Part shown: positions 44,710 through 55,106 of the stretch, in pieces | How positions within the stretch are numbered: position 1 is the first letter of the stretch | Layout of the letters: every line of letters starts with the position of its first letter | Source of the DNA: Agapetus fuscipes | Lineage: Eukaryota > Arthropoda > Insecta > Trichoptera > Glossosomatidae | Direction of reading: 5' to 3' | Assembly (NCBI GenBank): GCA_951799405.1 | Contig: OX637334.1 | Span: 3,100,001-3,164,000 of the forward strand | DNA length: 64,000 bases | Position numbers and translations under genes: made by a program | Notes under the pieces: model-generated | Told to the model about the DNA's origin: nothing | What the model saw: the letters and a program-made list of their open reading frames with translations, nothing else | Databases searched by the model: none

Positions 44710-45164
44710 GGTTCTACCCGTGTAAAATTGAAATTTACAAAAAAAAGACAATTCTAAATGAAATATTTTACAGTTTTTAGTTTACCCAAATGGTCAGATC
44801 CAGAATCCAAATTCATGTATTTGTTCTGTCTCTCACGTCATGATGTGTGCTATTCCTTATCTCCCATGCAAGTATCAGGTTACAGCTGTTGAGTGCTGCG
44901 CTCAGCATCGACTGTGAATGATGCACCATCACTCAGCTAAGTGACCCAAGTCTCACCACACTATGATTAATGTGTCCTGTTTTAGGACTTGAGTGTTTAC
45001 TATAAAAGTGACAAAAATGACAAGTTTTGCTAAATCTGTTTTATGCCTACAGTGAAGTTTAAAGGTATTTGGAGCCCATGGCAAAACGATCTGAATTTAA
45101 TTAATATATTTCTTCGTGTACCTACAATAAGAACCGTCTGCATAATTTCAAGCAACATATAGTT

Positions 45165-45318
45165 ACATATGTTCATTTGAGATATTGGTTTTTACGTTGT
45201 AGGATCACATGCGGCATGTGCAAGTGGGAAATTATACGTGTCTGCTTGTGAGAATGCATATAATGTGAATACCTAATATTACATATCTTTGCAACATTAT
45301 ATTAGATTAGACTAATCC
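45165..45318 (+). repeat. family A 3' half, AGATT-tail subfamily
   Basis: ATGTTCATTTGAGATATTGG to CTTTGCAACATTATATTAGA. Confidence 0.8.
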
Positions 45319-46049
45319 CTCACAAATCTCTTACGGTTTTATTCTCAAACATAAAAACCATAACTCACGTGCAGATCACAGAGTGAATTTTCCATACAAA
45401 AAAACGATGATCAGTCATGTATCAAATGTTATGTGAATAGGCCTTTTAACATTTTAAATATTGATATGACTACAAAAAAACAGATATATCTTTAACAGCA
45501 GTGGTACCTATTTGAACTTGAAACCTTTCGCATTCTGCGTCTTCTGTTATCGACCAGAGTTAGACCATGTTTTATCAGTTATTCAACTGCAATTCTTTCT
45601 AATGTTTTCTACCTCCATATTTTTCACATCGGTTTACAAAACGCCAATTAAGTTTGAAATTTCAAATACAAAATTAAACTACGATTTCTTATTGTAAAAC
45701 ATATTGATACCCTCTCTTCAATAATGAGGAAGACTTGGTTGAAGGTTTTTCTTTTTCGTTTTTATTCTCTTTTTCTCTTTTCAGTACAAGTTACAAACAG
45801 AACCGGTCTTCGGGCCAACAGGCCGACAAACCTTGTGACAAATTATTCCCTTTTTATTACAATAAAACACATAAATTTTGTTACAGTAATTTCGGCTCGG
45901 CCGGTATCTTGCCGAACGCCGGCCAATCAGCGTGTAGGGTTAAGTTTTGTCAAGGAGTTCGACGGATGGCGAAATTCAAGGCCTACACAAAAAAGTGTGC
46001 CGTATCAATATATGTGAAGAGGAAAGCAATTTATATTTTTCCTCGCCAG

Positions 46050-46240
46050 ACACATTATCAATCAATGATTCATTACTTAGTATTACGCCAACTTGTTAAC
46101 CAGTAATTACTCAATGACATCTATTGAACCAGTGTCATAATTAATGTCAAACACTGCCTAAGCGGGGTTCAAACTTGCACTTGTTTCAATGGCGTAAATT
46201 TGAATGCCAACGCCTAAACCGCTCGACCATACCAGTGACA
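46050..46240 (-). mobile_element. family G SINE (Ser/Leu-tRNA-like head)
   Basis: Minus strand: TGGTATGGTCGAGCGGTTTA (box A), long spacer, then AGTTTGAACCCCGC (B box decayed). The body CAATGACATCTATTGAACCA matches the copy at 29240. Confidence 0.72.
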
Positions 46241-47091
46241 TAATTTGATTCTTATAAGATGGCATTTTTTTCGCAAAATGTATATATTATTGCATACCGT
46301 AAAAATTTTCTGCATCGTAATTTCTAGCGCCTACTGTGATTTTTCAATTCCTTATCATACTCGCACTCTCACTGCATATTTTTTGCAACTTTGTGCAGGC
46401 GGGAACTTGTCGATGATAAACAAACACAGGACTTGATCACGTGACAACAGATGCATGGTGCTAATCCACTCAACCACGGAAACGATGTGTCACATTCATG
46501 TTGTGGACGCAACACCAATAAATCTTACATCAGCCCATCCCAAGTGTTTATTAATGCAACAAACACAACCAAAGTCAACATGCTAAGAAAATATGTAAAT
46601 CGATTTAGGTTGCAAAATTCACAATCTTTTTTTGAAGTTCTACGAAATTAATACGTGAACAACGTTGTACTAAGCCCAGCATTAAAAAAAGTGTTTTTTG
46701 CGTTCTCACTTATTTCAATTCATCGTTCCCTTTGTGTATGTGTGTCTACGTTCATCAGAGGTAATTTCACACGAGCAATGTTTTTATGTCTACTGAAAAA
46801 ATGTGTGATAAGAAAACTTGACATTGTTTGTAAAAATCTTGAAAACAACTGTAACATTATCGTATTTTACGTTTTCTTTTTAACTTCTTAACGGCTTTCT
46901 TGATTGTGTGATTCTTATGACAATTTCATTGAAAGGTCATCTTTTAATCAAATGGTGGATAAGCCAAACAAGCACTGGGGGAACATCATGGCACAGTTAA
47001 CTTACCAATACCTTTAGTATAAAAACCGCGTTTATTCACCAATATCGCTAACTTTTCACTCTTTACAATTTATTGTTTCAACTAAAATTAA

Positions 47092-47232
<141 letters not shown>

Positions 47233-47339
47233 TAAAGAGAAAACATTTCAATAAGTCTAAATTATTTTTTTAAGGTGTTTGCTGGAATTGCCGTAATTTA
47301 AAGTAAGTAGATAAAATAATAACTCCACAGTTATGTAAT

Positions 47340-47445
47340 TAAAATTTTTGGATTCAAAATGAACATTTATGTGAGAACTTACATCATTCTCGACGTTTCG
47401 TTTGATGAACAAATTAGTCGCATCCAGGATATTTTTCGAAAATGG
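47340..47445 (-). repeat. degenerate hammerhead-like repeat
   Basis: Minus strand: CCTGGATGCGACTAATTTG, loop, CAAACGAAACGTCGAGAATG. The GAAACGTC half is intact; the CTGANGA half is mutated to CTGGATG. Confidence 0.4.
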
Positions 47446-47486
47446 CATAAAAATATGGATACGCGGAAAATGCTTTTCATATCTAA

Positions 47487-47651
47487 ATCTAAAATCTAAA
47501 CTGCCAAGATAATATATTAACTTTTTACAATTCATATTCAATGCATGCTCACAAACATACACGTGTAAGTTCGCCCTTACAAATACTGAATGCGTATTGT
47601 AATTTGTAAGGCCTGCAACTTTTGCGGACCTTCCCTGAAACAGGGGTGACT
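47487..47651 (-). repeat. family A repeat, 3' part (split by LINE)
   Basis: Ends at CCTGAAACAGGGGTGAC, where the LINE tail begins. The rest resumes at 47990. Confidence 0.88.
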
Positions 47652-47987
47652 GTTACTGTAACGCTGTCGCCATTCCGCTAGGTGTGGCCAGAACTCCTGC
47701 AGAGTTGCCTCCATTTTTCTCTATCCTGACATACCTCTTTCAATTCCTTCTTATCCATCACCTTTTTCATGCATTTTCTTATTTTACGCTCACTTTGTAT
47801 ATCCCATTCTTTCACAATCTCCTCAATCTGATCACTCCATACTTTTCTCGGTCGCCCCTTCCCTCTTTTTTCTTTCACACATTCTTTGTTTACATACTTT
47901 GTTAGTCTATCATCATTCATTCTTTCCACATGCCCAAACCATCTCATCACATTATTTTGTACTTTAACTTTCACATCCTCTTTCAAA
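47652..47987 (-). pseudogene. RTE-like LINE C-terminal fragment nested in family A
   Basis: 102 open codons on the minus strand (VQNNVMRWFGHVERM, KGRPRKVWSDQI, CMKKVMDKKELKEVCQD), then GGCCACACCTAGCGGAATGG and a TTACAG-type tail. It sits precisely between GTGAC and ATTGGCAAAG of a family A copy, so the insertion is younger than that copy. Confidence 0.92.
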
Positions 47988-47989
47988 TT

Positions 47990-48055
47990 GGCATTGGCAA
48001 AGTGAATATTTTTTGACAGTATGGAGGGTCGGCCTTGTAATAAGTCAAGGAATAG
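47990..48055 (-). repeat. family A repeat, 5' part (split by LINE)
   Basis: CATTGGCAAAGTGAATATTT to TAATAAGTCAAGGAATA. Confidence 0.85.
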
Positions 48056-48059
48056 TCAA

Positions 48060-48430
48060 AGATCACATTGCATTTTTTTCTTGTACCGGTATGGACACAT
48101 TTTACTTTCAAGTGTCGGGTTTCTCAGAGTGTCAGTGTTTTGACCCCTTCCCCCCTTTCCACCCCTGTCCCCTCCCCCACCCCCGCACAGTCTTATCAAA
48201 ATTACAAACCATTTGCAGCTGGCATTAGATATAATGACCGCCATTCGTTGTATCTTGTAGGGCTTAGAGTGGAACAATGAAAGGAACCGAGCAGAGTACG
48301 GCGGGCTGGGACAAGAAAACTCCATGCCCGATTATAGTAACAGATCCGTCTATCAGAAGAGCTGCGAAAGTCGAGTCTGCACATTCGAAAGTACCCTCGG
48401 TTGGGTGATGTCACAGGTTGATGCCCATGG
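48060..48430. other. repeat-poor intronic stretch
   Basis: C-rich run at 48145-48190, then unique sequence. Overlapping short frames have no domain support. Confidence 0.4.
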
Positions 48431-48476
48431 TATTTAAATATGATATAAAGATATGCTAGAACAATTTTGACAATCA

Positions 48477-48620
48477 TATTAATTTTTAAAACTGAACAAA
48501 TTTCAAAACTTAATTTAAATCGGATATTTAACGAACCGGTTAGAGAGAACTTACATGATTCTCGATAAATATCCGATTTAAATTAAGTTTTGAAATTTGT
48601 TCAGTTTTAAAAATTAATAT
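48477..48620. mobile_element. foldback (MITE-like) element, family E
   Basis: Near-perfect arms of about 53 bp (ATCGGATATTTA/TAAATATCCGAT at the inner ends, ATTAATTTTTAAAACTGAAC outside) around CGAACCGGTTAGAGAGAACT. Downstream ACGACCGTAATTCTAACTTA is shared with 54663-54690. Confidence 0.8.
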
Positions 48621-48758
48621 AATTGTCAAAATGTCAAACGACCGTAATTCTAACTTAAACCTAACTATGCTAGAACAAGTCCAAAAAAGGTTTTCTTTTA
48701 TAGTAACAGTTTAAAAGTTCAGTTCTCATCAAGATCATCTTCATCATCATACTTCACG

Positions 48759-48794
48759 CTGAAGAAGCCCATCGTAGAAATGGGCGAAACGTCC
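48759..48794 (+). other. hammerhead-like motif
   Basis: CTGAAGAAGCCCAT, loop CGTAGAA, ATGGGCGAAACGTC. Helix II is six perfect pairs. GAA-ACGT-C gives the reduced two-pair helix III and a legal cleavage-site base. One extra A lies between box and helix. Confidence 0.55.
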
Positions 48795-49307
48795 GGAAGC
48801 TCCAGCTCCCACAGACCACGGCAACAGATCCCGGAAAACATCACTCCAGCAGTTTTAATTTATTTCAGAATAAAATACGACATATCATTTTATAGAATAG
48901 CAAAGAAAAAATAAACAAGGAATAAAAAATTAAAACTATGTCAAAAATAAAAGACATCCTAATGTGAATTTTTATAAAAGCAGTTTTTTTTTAAATTACA
49001 CAAACCGATGAGAGACAGGTTTTCAAATGGTATTTTACGCAAATCCTGCAAAATATTGCCACATTTCAATGAATTAAACATGAACATTCATTCTTGCCAC
49101 AAAGATATTTGTTCGCATCCCCTAAGAGACGCCACTGCTTTACAAAGCAAACCACTTTTCAAGTTCGCTTGTTTTCTAAGCAAACATTAAACAAGAGCGT
49201 AACAATCACTTATTTTGAGCTCTCAATTTTATTTACATTTTATTTTACAACAGTATATTTTTTTACGTTTTTTTCTCTTATTTAGAAAATACAATAATTA
49301 ATATTTT

Positions 49308-49482
49308 TTTAGCGTTTTAAATTAATAATGTAAAAATACAACACAAAGTTTTTCTTCAAGAGTTGATTTTGTCCTCTTGATAATGATATGATAACATCAA
49401 AAGAGCTCGTGGAAATAAGTCAACTCGTGAAGAAAAGCTTTGTGTTTTATTCATACATAATTAATATATTTATGTAATTTTT
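49308..49482. mobile_element. foldback repeat, family of 2449 and 29862
   Basis: Arms TTAATAATGTAAAAATACAA then CACAAAGTTTTTCTTC, and the complement GAAGAAAAGCTTTGTGTTTT. Centre CTTGATAATGATATGATAAC then ATCAAAAGAGCTC. Confidence 0.7.
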
Positions 49483-49813
49483 AAGTTTTTTTTAAATTCA
49501 AGCATGTACTTTTTTATCCCCCTACAACTTATTTTAAAATAGATAGTACGAGCAGTCCATAGACTCCCCCTTATATAATATATTACTTACTTATATACCT
49601 TACACTGTTATTTTACATTTTCACTCAGAACTCTCACCCCAATATGTGAACGTGTAGGTGCGTGCATACGTGCATAGGACGGACTTGTAGTTTTTTTAAG
49701 GTTTTGCTTCACCGCTCTCTGAGACGCTTCCCCCCGTTCCTTTCTACATTTCCCCTCGCCCCTCTAAGAAGGACGCTCCGGCCATTTTGCGGTGTCGTCC
49801 TGCTGGCTCCTCC

Positions 49814-49823
49814 TCCCTAGGGA
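49814..49823. promoter_or_regulatory. COE/EBF site TCCCTAGGGA
   Basis: Perfect palindromic match to TCCCNNGGGA with the preferred pyrimidine-purine centre (TA). Confidence 0.6.
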
Positions 49824-49866
49824 TTTGTGAGTGTGTGTGTGTGCGTTTGTTTGTGTGCGTGTGGGT

Positions 49867-49876
49867 TCCCATGGGA
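49867..49876. promoter_or_regulatory. COE/EBF site TCCCATGGGA
   Basis: Perfect TCCCNNGGGA; the palindrome extends to GTTCCCATGGGAAC. Start is 53 bp from the start of the first site, about five helical turns. Confidence 0.6.
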
Positions 49877-49885
49877 ACGGATGCA

Positions 49886-49895
49886 CCCCGGGGGA
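49886..49895. promoter_or_regulatory. COE/EBF-like site, one mismatch
   Basis: CCCCGGGGGA: first base C for T. Lies 10 bp after the second site. Confidence 0.35.
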
Positions 49896-50703
49896 GTCGA
49901 TAGTAAATGCCTATACGTACCCCAAGTATAAAATTTCACGTACAGCGTTTCACCAAAAATGAATTGAATCTACAACTCTCACGAGAGTTGCTGTCTCAGT
50001 TTGTGTACGTTTTTAAGTTCACACTGTTTATAATCTAACAGCTGAAACGTAAAGAAGTTTTATATGTACCTAGACACACACACACTTAACTGATAGATAG
50101 AAACAGGATACATATGTATGTACCTATATGCATGAACTTACACGTATAAATATAGATAAAGGGAAGTGAAAGCTACTAGCACTACATTACGGAATTGTTA
50201 TTGACGCGATTGAGATTTTAAGTCATTTCTTTGATTTTGAACGGAAAACTTTTGTACTGTACTATTCGAAAGTTAACCAAATGTACCAATGATATCACAT
50301 CTTTTTATTTTATGGTATTATCTATGCCCATTTTTTAATAGAGGTACATTTTTCCGTCACCAGACCTCTTTCTGTACCTACCACATCTTAAGGTTCACGT
50401 TGGGCTATTATTTCTTGGCTCGTTCAATACTGAGAGACTGATTAAGGAACTCATAAATCATAAGACATTTTCAGACCGATTATGAAGAGGAGACGGTTCT
50501 GAAAGAAACATATTGACCGCATGAGCTAAAATGGGATAACGTGAATCGTGGCACAGGAAATATTAGACGACCAGAGTCTACAAGGCCGTCTTCCCAAAAA
50601 GATGGCAGAAAAGCTGGTCTTCTGCATCACAGGAGGGAGTTACACAGCAAATTGAGCTAAGATCTAACAAGAGAAGAAGAAGGAGCGTTAATGTTACAGA
50701 AAA

Positions 50704-51490
50704 GTTGTTGTAACTGCGTGTTTATGTTCCTGACAACTTGTTTTAACTGCGTGATGATGTTCTTGACAACTGGTTGTAATTACGTATTCATATTCATGAA
50801 AACTTGCTGTAACTGCGTGTTCATACTCATGACAACTTGTTATAACTGCGTGTTCCATTTTTCTGACAACTTGTTCTAACTGCGTGATCATATTTTTGAC
50901 AACTGGTTGTAATTACGTGTTCATGTTTCAGACAACTTGTAACTGCGTGTTCATGTTCCAGACAACTTGTAACTGCGTGATCATATTCTTGACAACTGGT
51001 TGTAATTACATCATATTCATGACAACTTCTTGTAACTGCGTGTTCATGTTCCTGACAACTTGTAACTGTGTGTTCATGTTCCAGACAACTTGTAACTGCG
51101 AGATCATATTCTTGACAACTGGTTGTAATTACATCATATTCATGACAACTTCTTGTAACTGCGTGTTCATGTTCCTGACAACTTGTTGTAACTGCGTGTT
51201 CATGTTCCAGACAACTTGTAACTGCGTGATCATATTCTTGACAACTGGTTGTAATTACATCATATTCATGACAACTTCTTGTAACTGCGTGTTCATGTTC
51301 CTGACAACTTATTGTAACTTCGTGTTCATGTTCCAGACAACTTGTAACTGCGTGTTCATGTTCCAGACAACTTGTAACTGCGTGATCATATTCTTGACAA
51401 CTGGTTGTAATTACATCATATTCATGACAACTTCTTGTAACTGCGTTTTTATTTTCCTGACAACTTGTTGTAACTGTGTGTTCTGTTGCA
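50704..51490 (+). repeat. minisatellite abutting a splice acceptor
   Basis: About 25 units of 30-33 bp built on TTGTAACTGCGTGTTCATGT then TCCTGACAACTTG. A higher-order period is visible because a variant with AATTACATCATATTCATGAC recurs every 125-155 bp. The last unit merges into the real acceptor (TGTAACTGTGTGTTCTGTTGCAG). About six units carry TGTTCCAG or TGTTTCAG and many carry CTGAC, so single units resemble a branch point plus 3' splice site. Long open frames across it on both strands come from unit lengths that keep frame. Confidence 0.93.
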
Positions 51491-51491
51491 G

Positions 51492-51609
51492 GTTGTCATC
51501 TCTACGCAGGTAGCGGTGGACGGTCCCCTGCTGTCCATCTCCGACAACATGTTCGTCCACAACAACTCCAAGCATGGCCGCCGCGCAAAGCGACTAGACC
51601 CTTCGGAAG
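51492..51609 (+). CDS. kn: knot/collier (COE/EBF) exon: end of DNA-binding domain
   Basis: 118 nt from acceptor TTCTGTTGCAG to donor GTACAG. It encodes [20 protein letters not shown] then [19 protein letters not shown] (39 residues) plus one base. This is the C-terminal end of the COE DNA-binding domain with the hallmark [10 protein letters not shown] segment, whose basic residues may also serve nuclear import. The frame is fixed by phase 0 joining to the 47115 exon and by the single leftover G that joins CT of the 63597 exon to make Ala. The minisatellite immediately upstream makes this acceptor unusual. Confidence 0.97.
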
Positions 51610-51916
51610 GTACAGACCCGCACGATTGTACGTTATCAAACTTCTTATCATTTATACCACACGTATCTGTTAACGCTGAGGGTGTGGGGGAATGACTCTC
51701 TAATCTCCATAACAATTTTTTACCATGAAAGCATCCTGCTTGGCAGGTCGATAAATTAAAAACTATCATGTGACGATGTTCTGTGAAGAGGGTGTACCAT
51801 CTTACATTTACCGTACAGAATTATATGTTTTATTATTGACTTTTATCAAGTACTTTTTGAACAGCGTAGTTTTTTAATTTTTCTCAGATGAGGGGTATAT
51901 GTTATTTTTTCATCTT

Positions 51917-51972
51917 ATCTAATCTAAGTTGCAAAGATATGTTACATTGGAGATTCACATTATATGCTGATT
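51917..51972 (-). repeat. family A 3'-end scrap
   Basis: ATCTAATCTAAGTTGCAAAG then ATTCACATTATATGC. Confidence 0.7.
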
Positions 51973-52429
51973 ATGATTTTTAAACATTTTTAAAGACAGT
52001 CAAATTAGTATTTGTACATTGTTACAACTCCTCCCTATTGTTTATTGTAATAAGCTTTTTAAGGACAAAAATGATAAGATGTGTAATTAAAAAATAGAAA
52101 TATCAAATGCATTCTCCCACACTTTCAAGATAGATGAATTTATTGTTTAATACAAATAGCTAATTTTTTCCACGGAATCTATTATTTTATACCGATGATC
52201 TATTAATATCAACCATTATAATTTTATTAAAAATCAGAGCAGGAAAAAAGTGGGCTGGTGAAGCCGGACTTGAAACTAGAATACCATAATCGTTCTCAGC
52301 ACAGGCAGGCTAGTCATATATAAAAATTTACATAAAAAGACTGGAAATATTTATTTCTACTGCTCTAAGTGATCTTACATACAAGACGTTCTTTTTTAAA
52401 TAAGAGCTTATTTTCTTGAACGAAGTTGA

Positions 52430-52516
52430 TTTTCTTCTTAAAGAAGTTATTTTCTACGGAAGTAGCTGATTTTTTGCAGAAGTAGCTGATTTTTTTCGGA
52501 AGTAGCTGATCATCAG
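52430..52516 (+). repeat. 23-bp tandem repeat
   Basis: Three to four units of GGAAGTAGCTGATTTTTT type. Confidence 0.8.
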
Positions 52517-53589
52517 AGTATTAAAAAACGGTGGAATATTTAAACAATACAATAATCTGGAGAAAACCAGATTTTCTTTAAAAAAAAGACGTTTTTAATT
52601 TTTTTATTTTTATTATAACGTTAAGATAAATCTTTTAAATGAGGAAGTTATGCCATTTGCTTAACAACTGAGAATATTAGCGTTTTTTTTTTTCTTCAAA
52701 AGAGAACTATCCTGTTTAATTGCTAAGAATATTTTCAGGATGACGCTTGTTTGTACGTTCTTGTTTTCATTTTTCTTATTTCTTAAAAACTCAATAATCA
52801 CAGAATCAATTAATTTACATAAATAACAAGAAAAATGAAGCACTCCATAATAGTATTTTGGAGTGAGCTGAGCATGACTAGACTAAGTTGAGATGGAATC
52901 TCTCGCTTGTTGGGCAATTGCTCGTGTGGTGACTGGGAAGCGAAAAAACAGAATCTGCGATAACAGAAACACTTTGCCTTGAATTAACATTTCAGCTCAA
53001 TCCAATGGATGCGCTCGGACAGAGTGATTGCTGTTCGGACATGGTGCACGACGTTCGGTTACACTGCTCGACGCTAGAGATGTTAAAATAAAATAAGGCA
53101 ATGCTTACATCTCTTCAAGGTATTCAATAAATAAAGAGCCTTTCATAAGGCTTCTTATTTTACAAGTACGAACCTCCTCGAGTCCCAGTAAATTTATAAG
53201 CTTTTTCCACCTCTTTTTTCTAGTATTTTTTTTAATAAATTCGTGAAAAGGATTACAATTCACAAAACTATTTTTGCCTGGCCCAAAACTGATTTAAAAA
53301 AAATAATAAACAAGCTTTATTTGATAAAGAGGATATCAAATAGCTGTAGGGTATTTTGTTTGGGCAGATTGCATTATTGTTGAGTTGTTGCAAACTAATA
53401 ATATTTTTTTACAAAAACAACTAATGAATATTTTAAAGGAATTCGTTTCTACAAAATATAAAAAAAATCCAATGAATATGTTGAAGTTTTCTTTACAAGT
53501 GTGAAAAAGACTTAAGGTTTTGAAGTTTAATAACTAATGAATAAGCTTTCTTATATTATTTAGATTTTGGGCAGTAACTTTGTGAAAGC

Positions 53590-53826
53590 ACATTTTAATT
53601 AATTAAAATACTTTTTTAACTTTGTTACAATTCACTTGAGTTTTATTTTTTAAAAAACACAACCAGTTTCGGGAGAAGCAGTACCTCCCATCTTCAGGTG
53701 TAAATATCAACAAGTTGATATTTACACCTGAAGATGGGAGGTACTGCTTCTCCCGAAACTGGTTGTGTTTTTTAAAAAATAAAACTCAAGTGAATTGTAA
53801 CAAAGTTAAAAAAGTATTTTAATTAA
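53590..53826. mobile_element. long near-perfect palindrome with two hammerhead-like cores
   Basis: Two arms of about 115 bp are reverse complements with a loop of only a few bases at GTAAATATCAACAAGTTGAT. Each arm carries CTGAAGATGGGAG, loop, CTTCTCCCGAAACTGG (plus strand 53728-53762; minus strand about 53663-53698). Such near-identity of arms implies a recent origin. Confidence 0.85.
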
Positions 53827-53940
53827 TAAGCTTTCTTACCCGTTTATAAACAATAAGCTAAATACTACATTGTACATTGCGTTTTGTCAATCAATCGTAT
53901 TTAAGAAAAAAATGTTTCTAAAAAAACACCTATTATACAG

Positions 53941-54196
53941 TCTAAATCTAATCTTAATCTAAGTTGCAAAGATATGTTTCATTTGAGATTCATATTAAAT
54001 GCATTATCACAAGAAGACACGCATAATTTCTTGTTCACACATGCCGCATGTGGACCTACAATATAAATACCCAATCTCAAATGAACAAAAGCCCTGCAAC
54101 TCTTGTCAACCTTCCCTGAAACAGGGGTGACATTGGCAAAGTGTACCATTTTACAGTATGGGTGTTCAGCCTCGTACCAACCTATAAGACAAGGAG
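53941..54196 (-). repeat. family A repeat, full length
   Basis: AATCTTAATCTAAGTTGCAA to CCAACCTATAAGACAAGGAG. Ends 38 bp before the hAT target duplication. Confidence 0.88.
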
Positions 54197-54233
54197 TCAA
54201 TATAAAATCATTCTTTAATGAAAACAATGAATG

Positions 54234-54241
54234 CTTTTTAC
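54234..54241. repeat. hAT target-site duplication, left
   Basis: CTTTTTAC, identical to 57788-57795. Confidence 0.9.
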
Positions 54242-54544
54242 CAGGGGCGATCATAGGAATTAAGACCTAGTTCGGCAACTTCTAGGTTTTGGGTGGTTTT
54301 CGACAGGACAAGATTATTTTTTGTGCGCAACTCCAAAACAATAAAAATCCGATTTTTTTCATATTCCATACAGCCAGTGGCATTTACAATTTAATTAAAC
54401 CAAAAACGAAAAACCGATTTTTCCAGGGAAACCTGTCGGAACAAAATTTGAAATAGCAATTATCTGAAAACAATGTTTTAAGAAACATATAACATAGACC
54501 CTTCATGTATAAAACTGAAATAATATTTACAATAATTGCAGGTA

Positions 54545-54690
54545 GGTTTTTTTATCGGATATTTCACGAACTGTTATAAGAGAATAATGTAAGTTGTCTT
54601 ATGACGGTTCGTGTAATATCCGTTAAAAAAAAACTGTGTAGTTATAATTATTGTAAACATGTAAAACGACCGTAATTCCAACTTGAACCT
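54545..54690. repeat. foldback (family E) inside the hAT element
   Basis: CGGATATTTCACGAACTGTT and its complement AACGGTTCGTGTAATATCCG-like arm around a short spacer; followed by ACGACCGTAATTCCAACTTG as at 48640. Confidence 0.7.
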
Positions 54691-55057
54691 AAAAATGAAA
54701 TAATATTGCATTAGTTGTCTTAAATAAATAACCACCGTGGTTTTTTCTTGCCGTTTCAGACGGACCTTTAAAGTATCTATGAAACTCTTACCTTAGTCAT
54801 TGTAGAATCTCTAGCATTATGTAGTTGTTCTTGTCCCACGACACTTACACATAAATACTGAAAAGCTTAGTGGAAGCCGCCTGAGCCACATCAAATATCA
54901 GAGTAAATGATTCATTATAATAAGACAAGTCAATAACTCGATACTTGAAGTGGCCTTAAGAAAGGCCGTTTTTCTCAATTCTTCCAAACACACACAGTAT
55001 CTAAGGCATAAAACCGCTGACTTAATGATTTTTAAAATTGCGAAAAAAGTAAGGAAA

Positions 55058-55105
55058 ATGTGCATGTAAAAACCTAAATCATAAATGAATGCAAGCCCTG
55101 CCACT
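55058..55105 (-). repeat. family A scrap inside the hAT element
   Basis: AAAAACCTAAATCATAAATG then AATGCAAGCCCTGCCACTCT, the middle of family A, directly beside the transposase stop. Confidence 0.65.
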
Positions 55106-55106
55106 C

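Larger units (their letters stand above)
49680..49960. promoter_or_regulatory. candidate intronic COE-responsive element
   Basis: GC-richer, non-repetitive segment with GCCATTTTG, a TG-rich stretch and three COE/EBF-type sites (49814, 49867, 49886). It lies 1.6 kb upstream of exon 51492 in the gene that encodes a COE factor. Regulatory role is inferred, not shown. Confidence 0.5.

Noticed and set aside
46451..46651. Frame with CHSCCGRNTN resembling the COE cysteine knuckle
   Set aside because: Spacing and following residues do not match the COE knuckle, and no donor leads to the 47115 exon in phase.
50704..51490. CRISPR-like array
   Set aside because: Units are contiguous without unique spacers, and the genome is eukaryotic.
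50884..51513. 209-codon open frame, Cys/Thr/Phe-rich
   Set aside because: It is the minisatellite read in a frame its unit lengths keep open, and it meets the kn exon out of frame.
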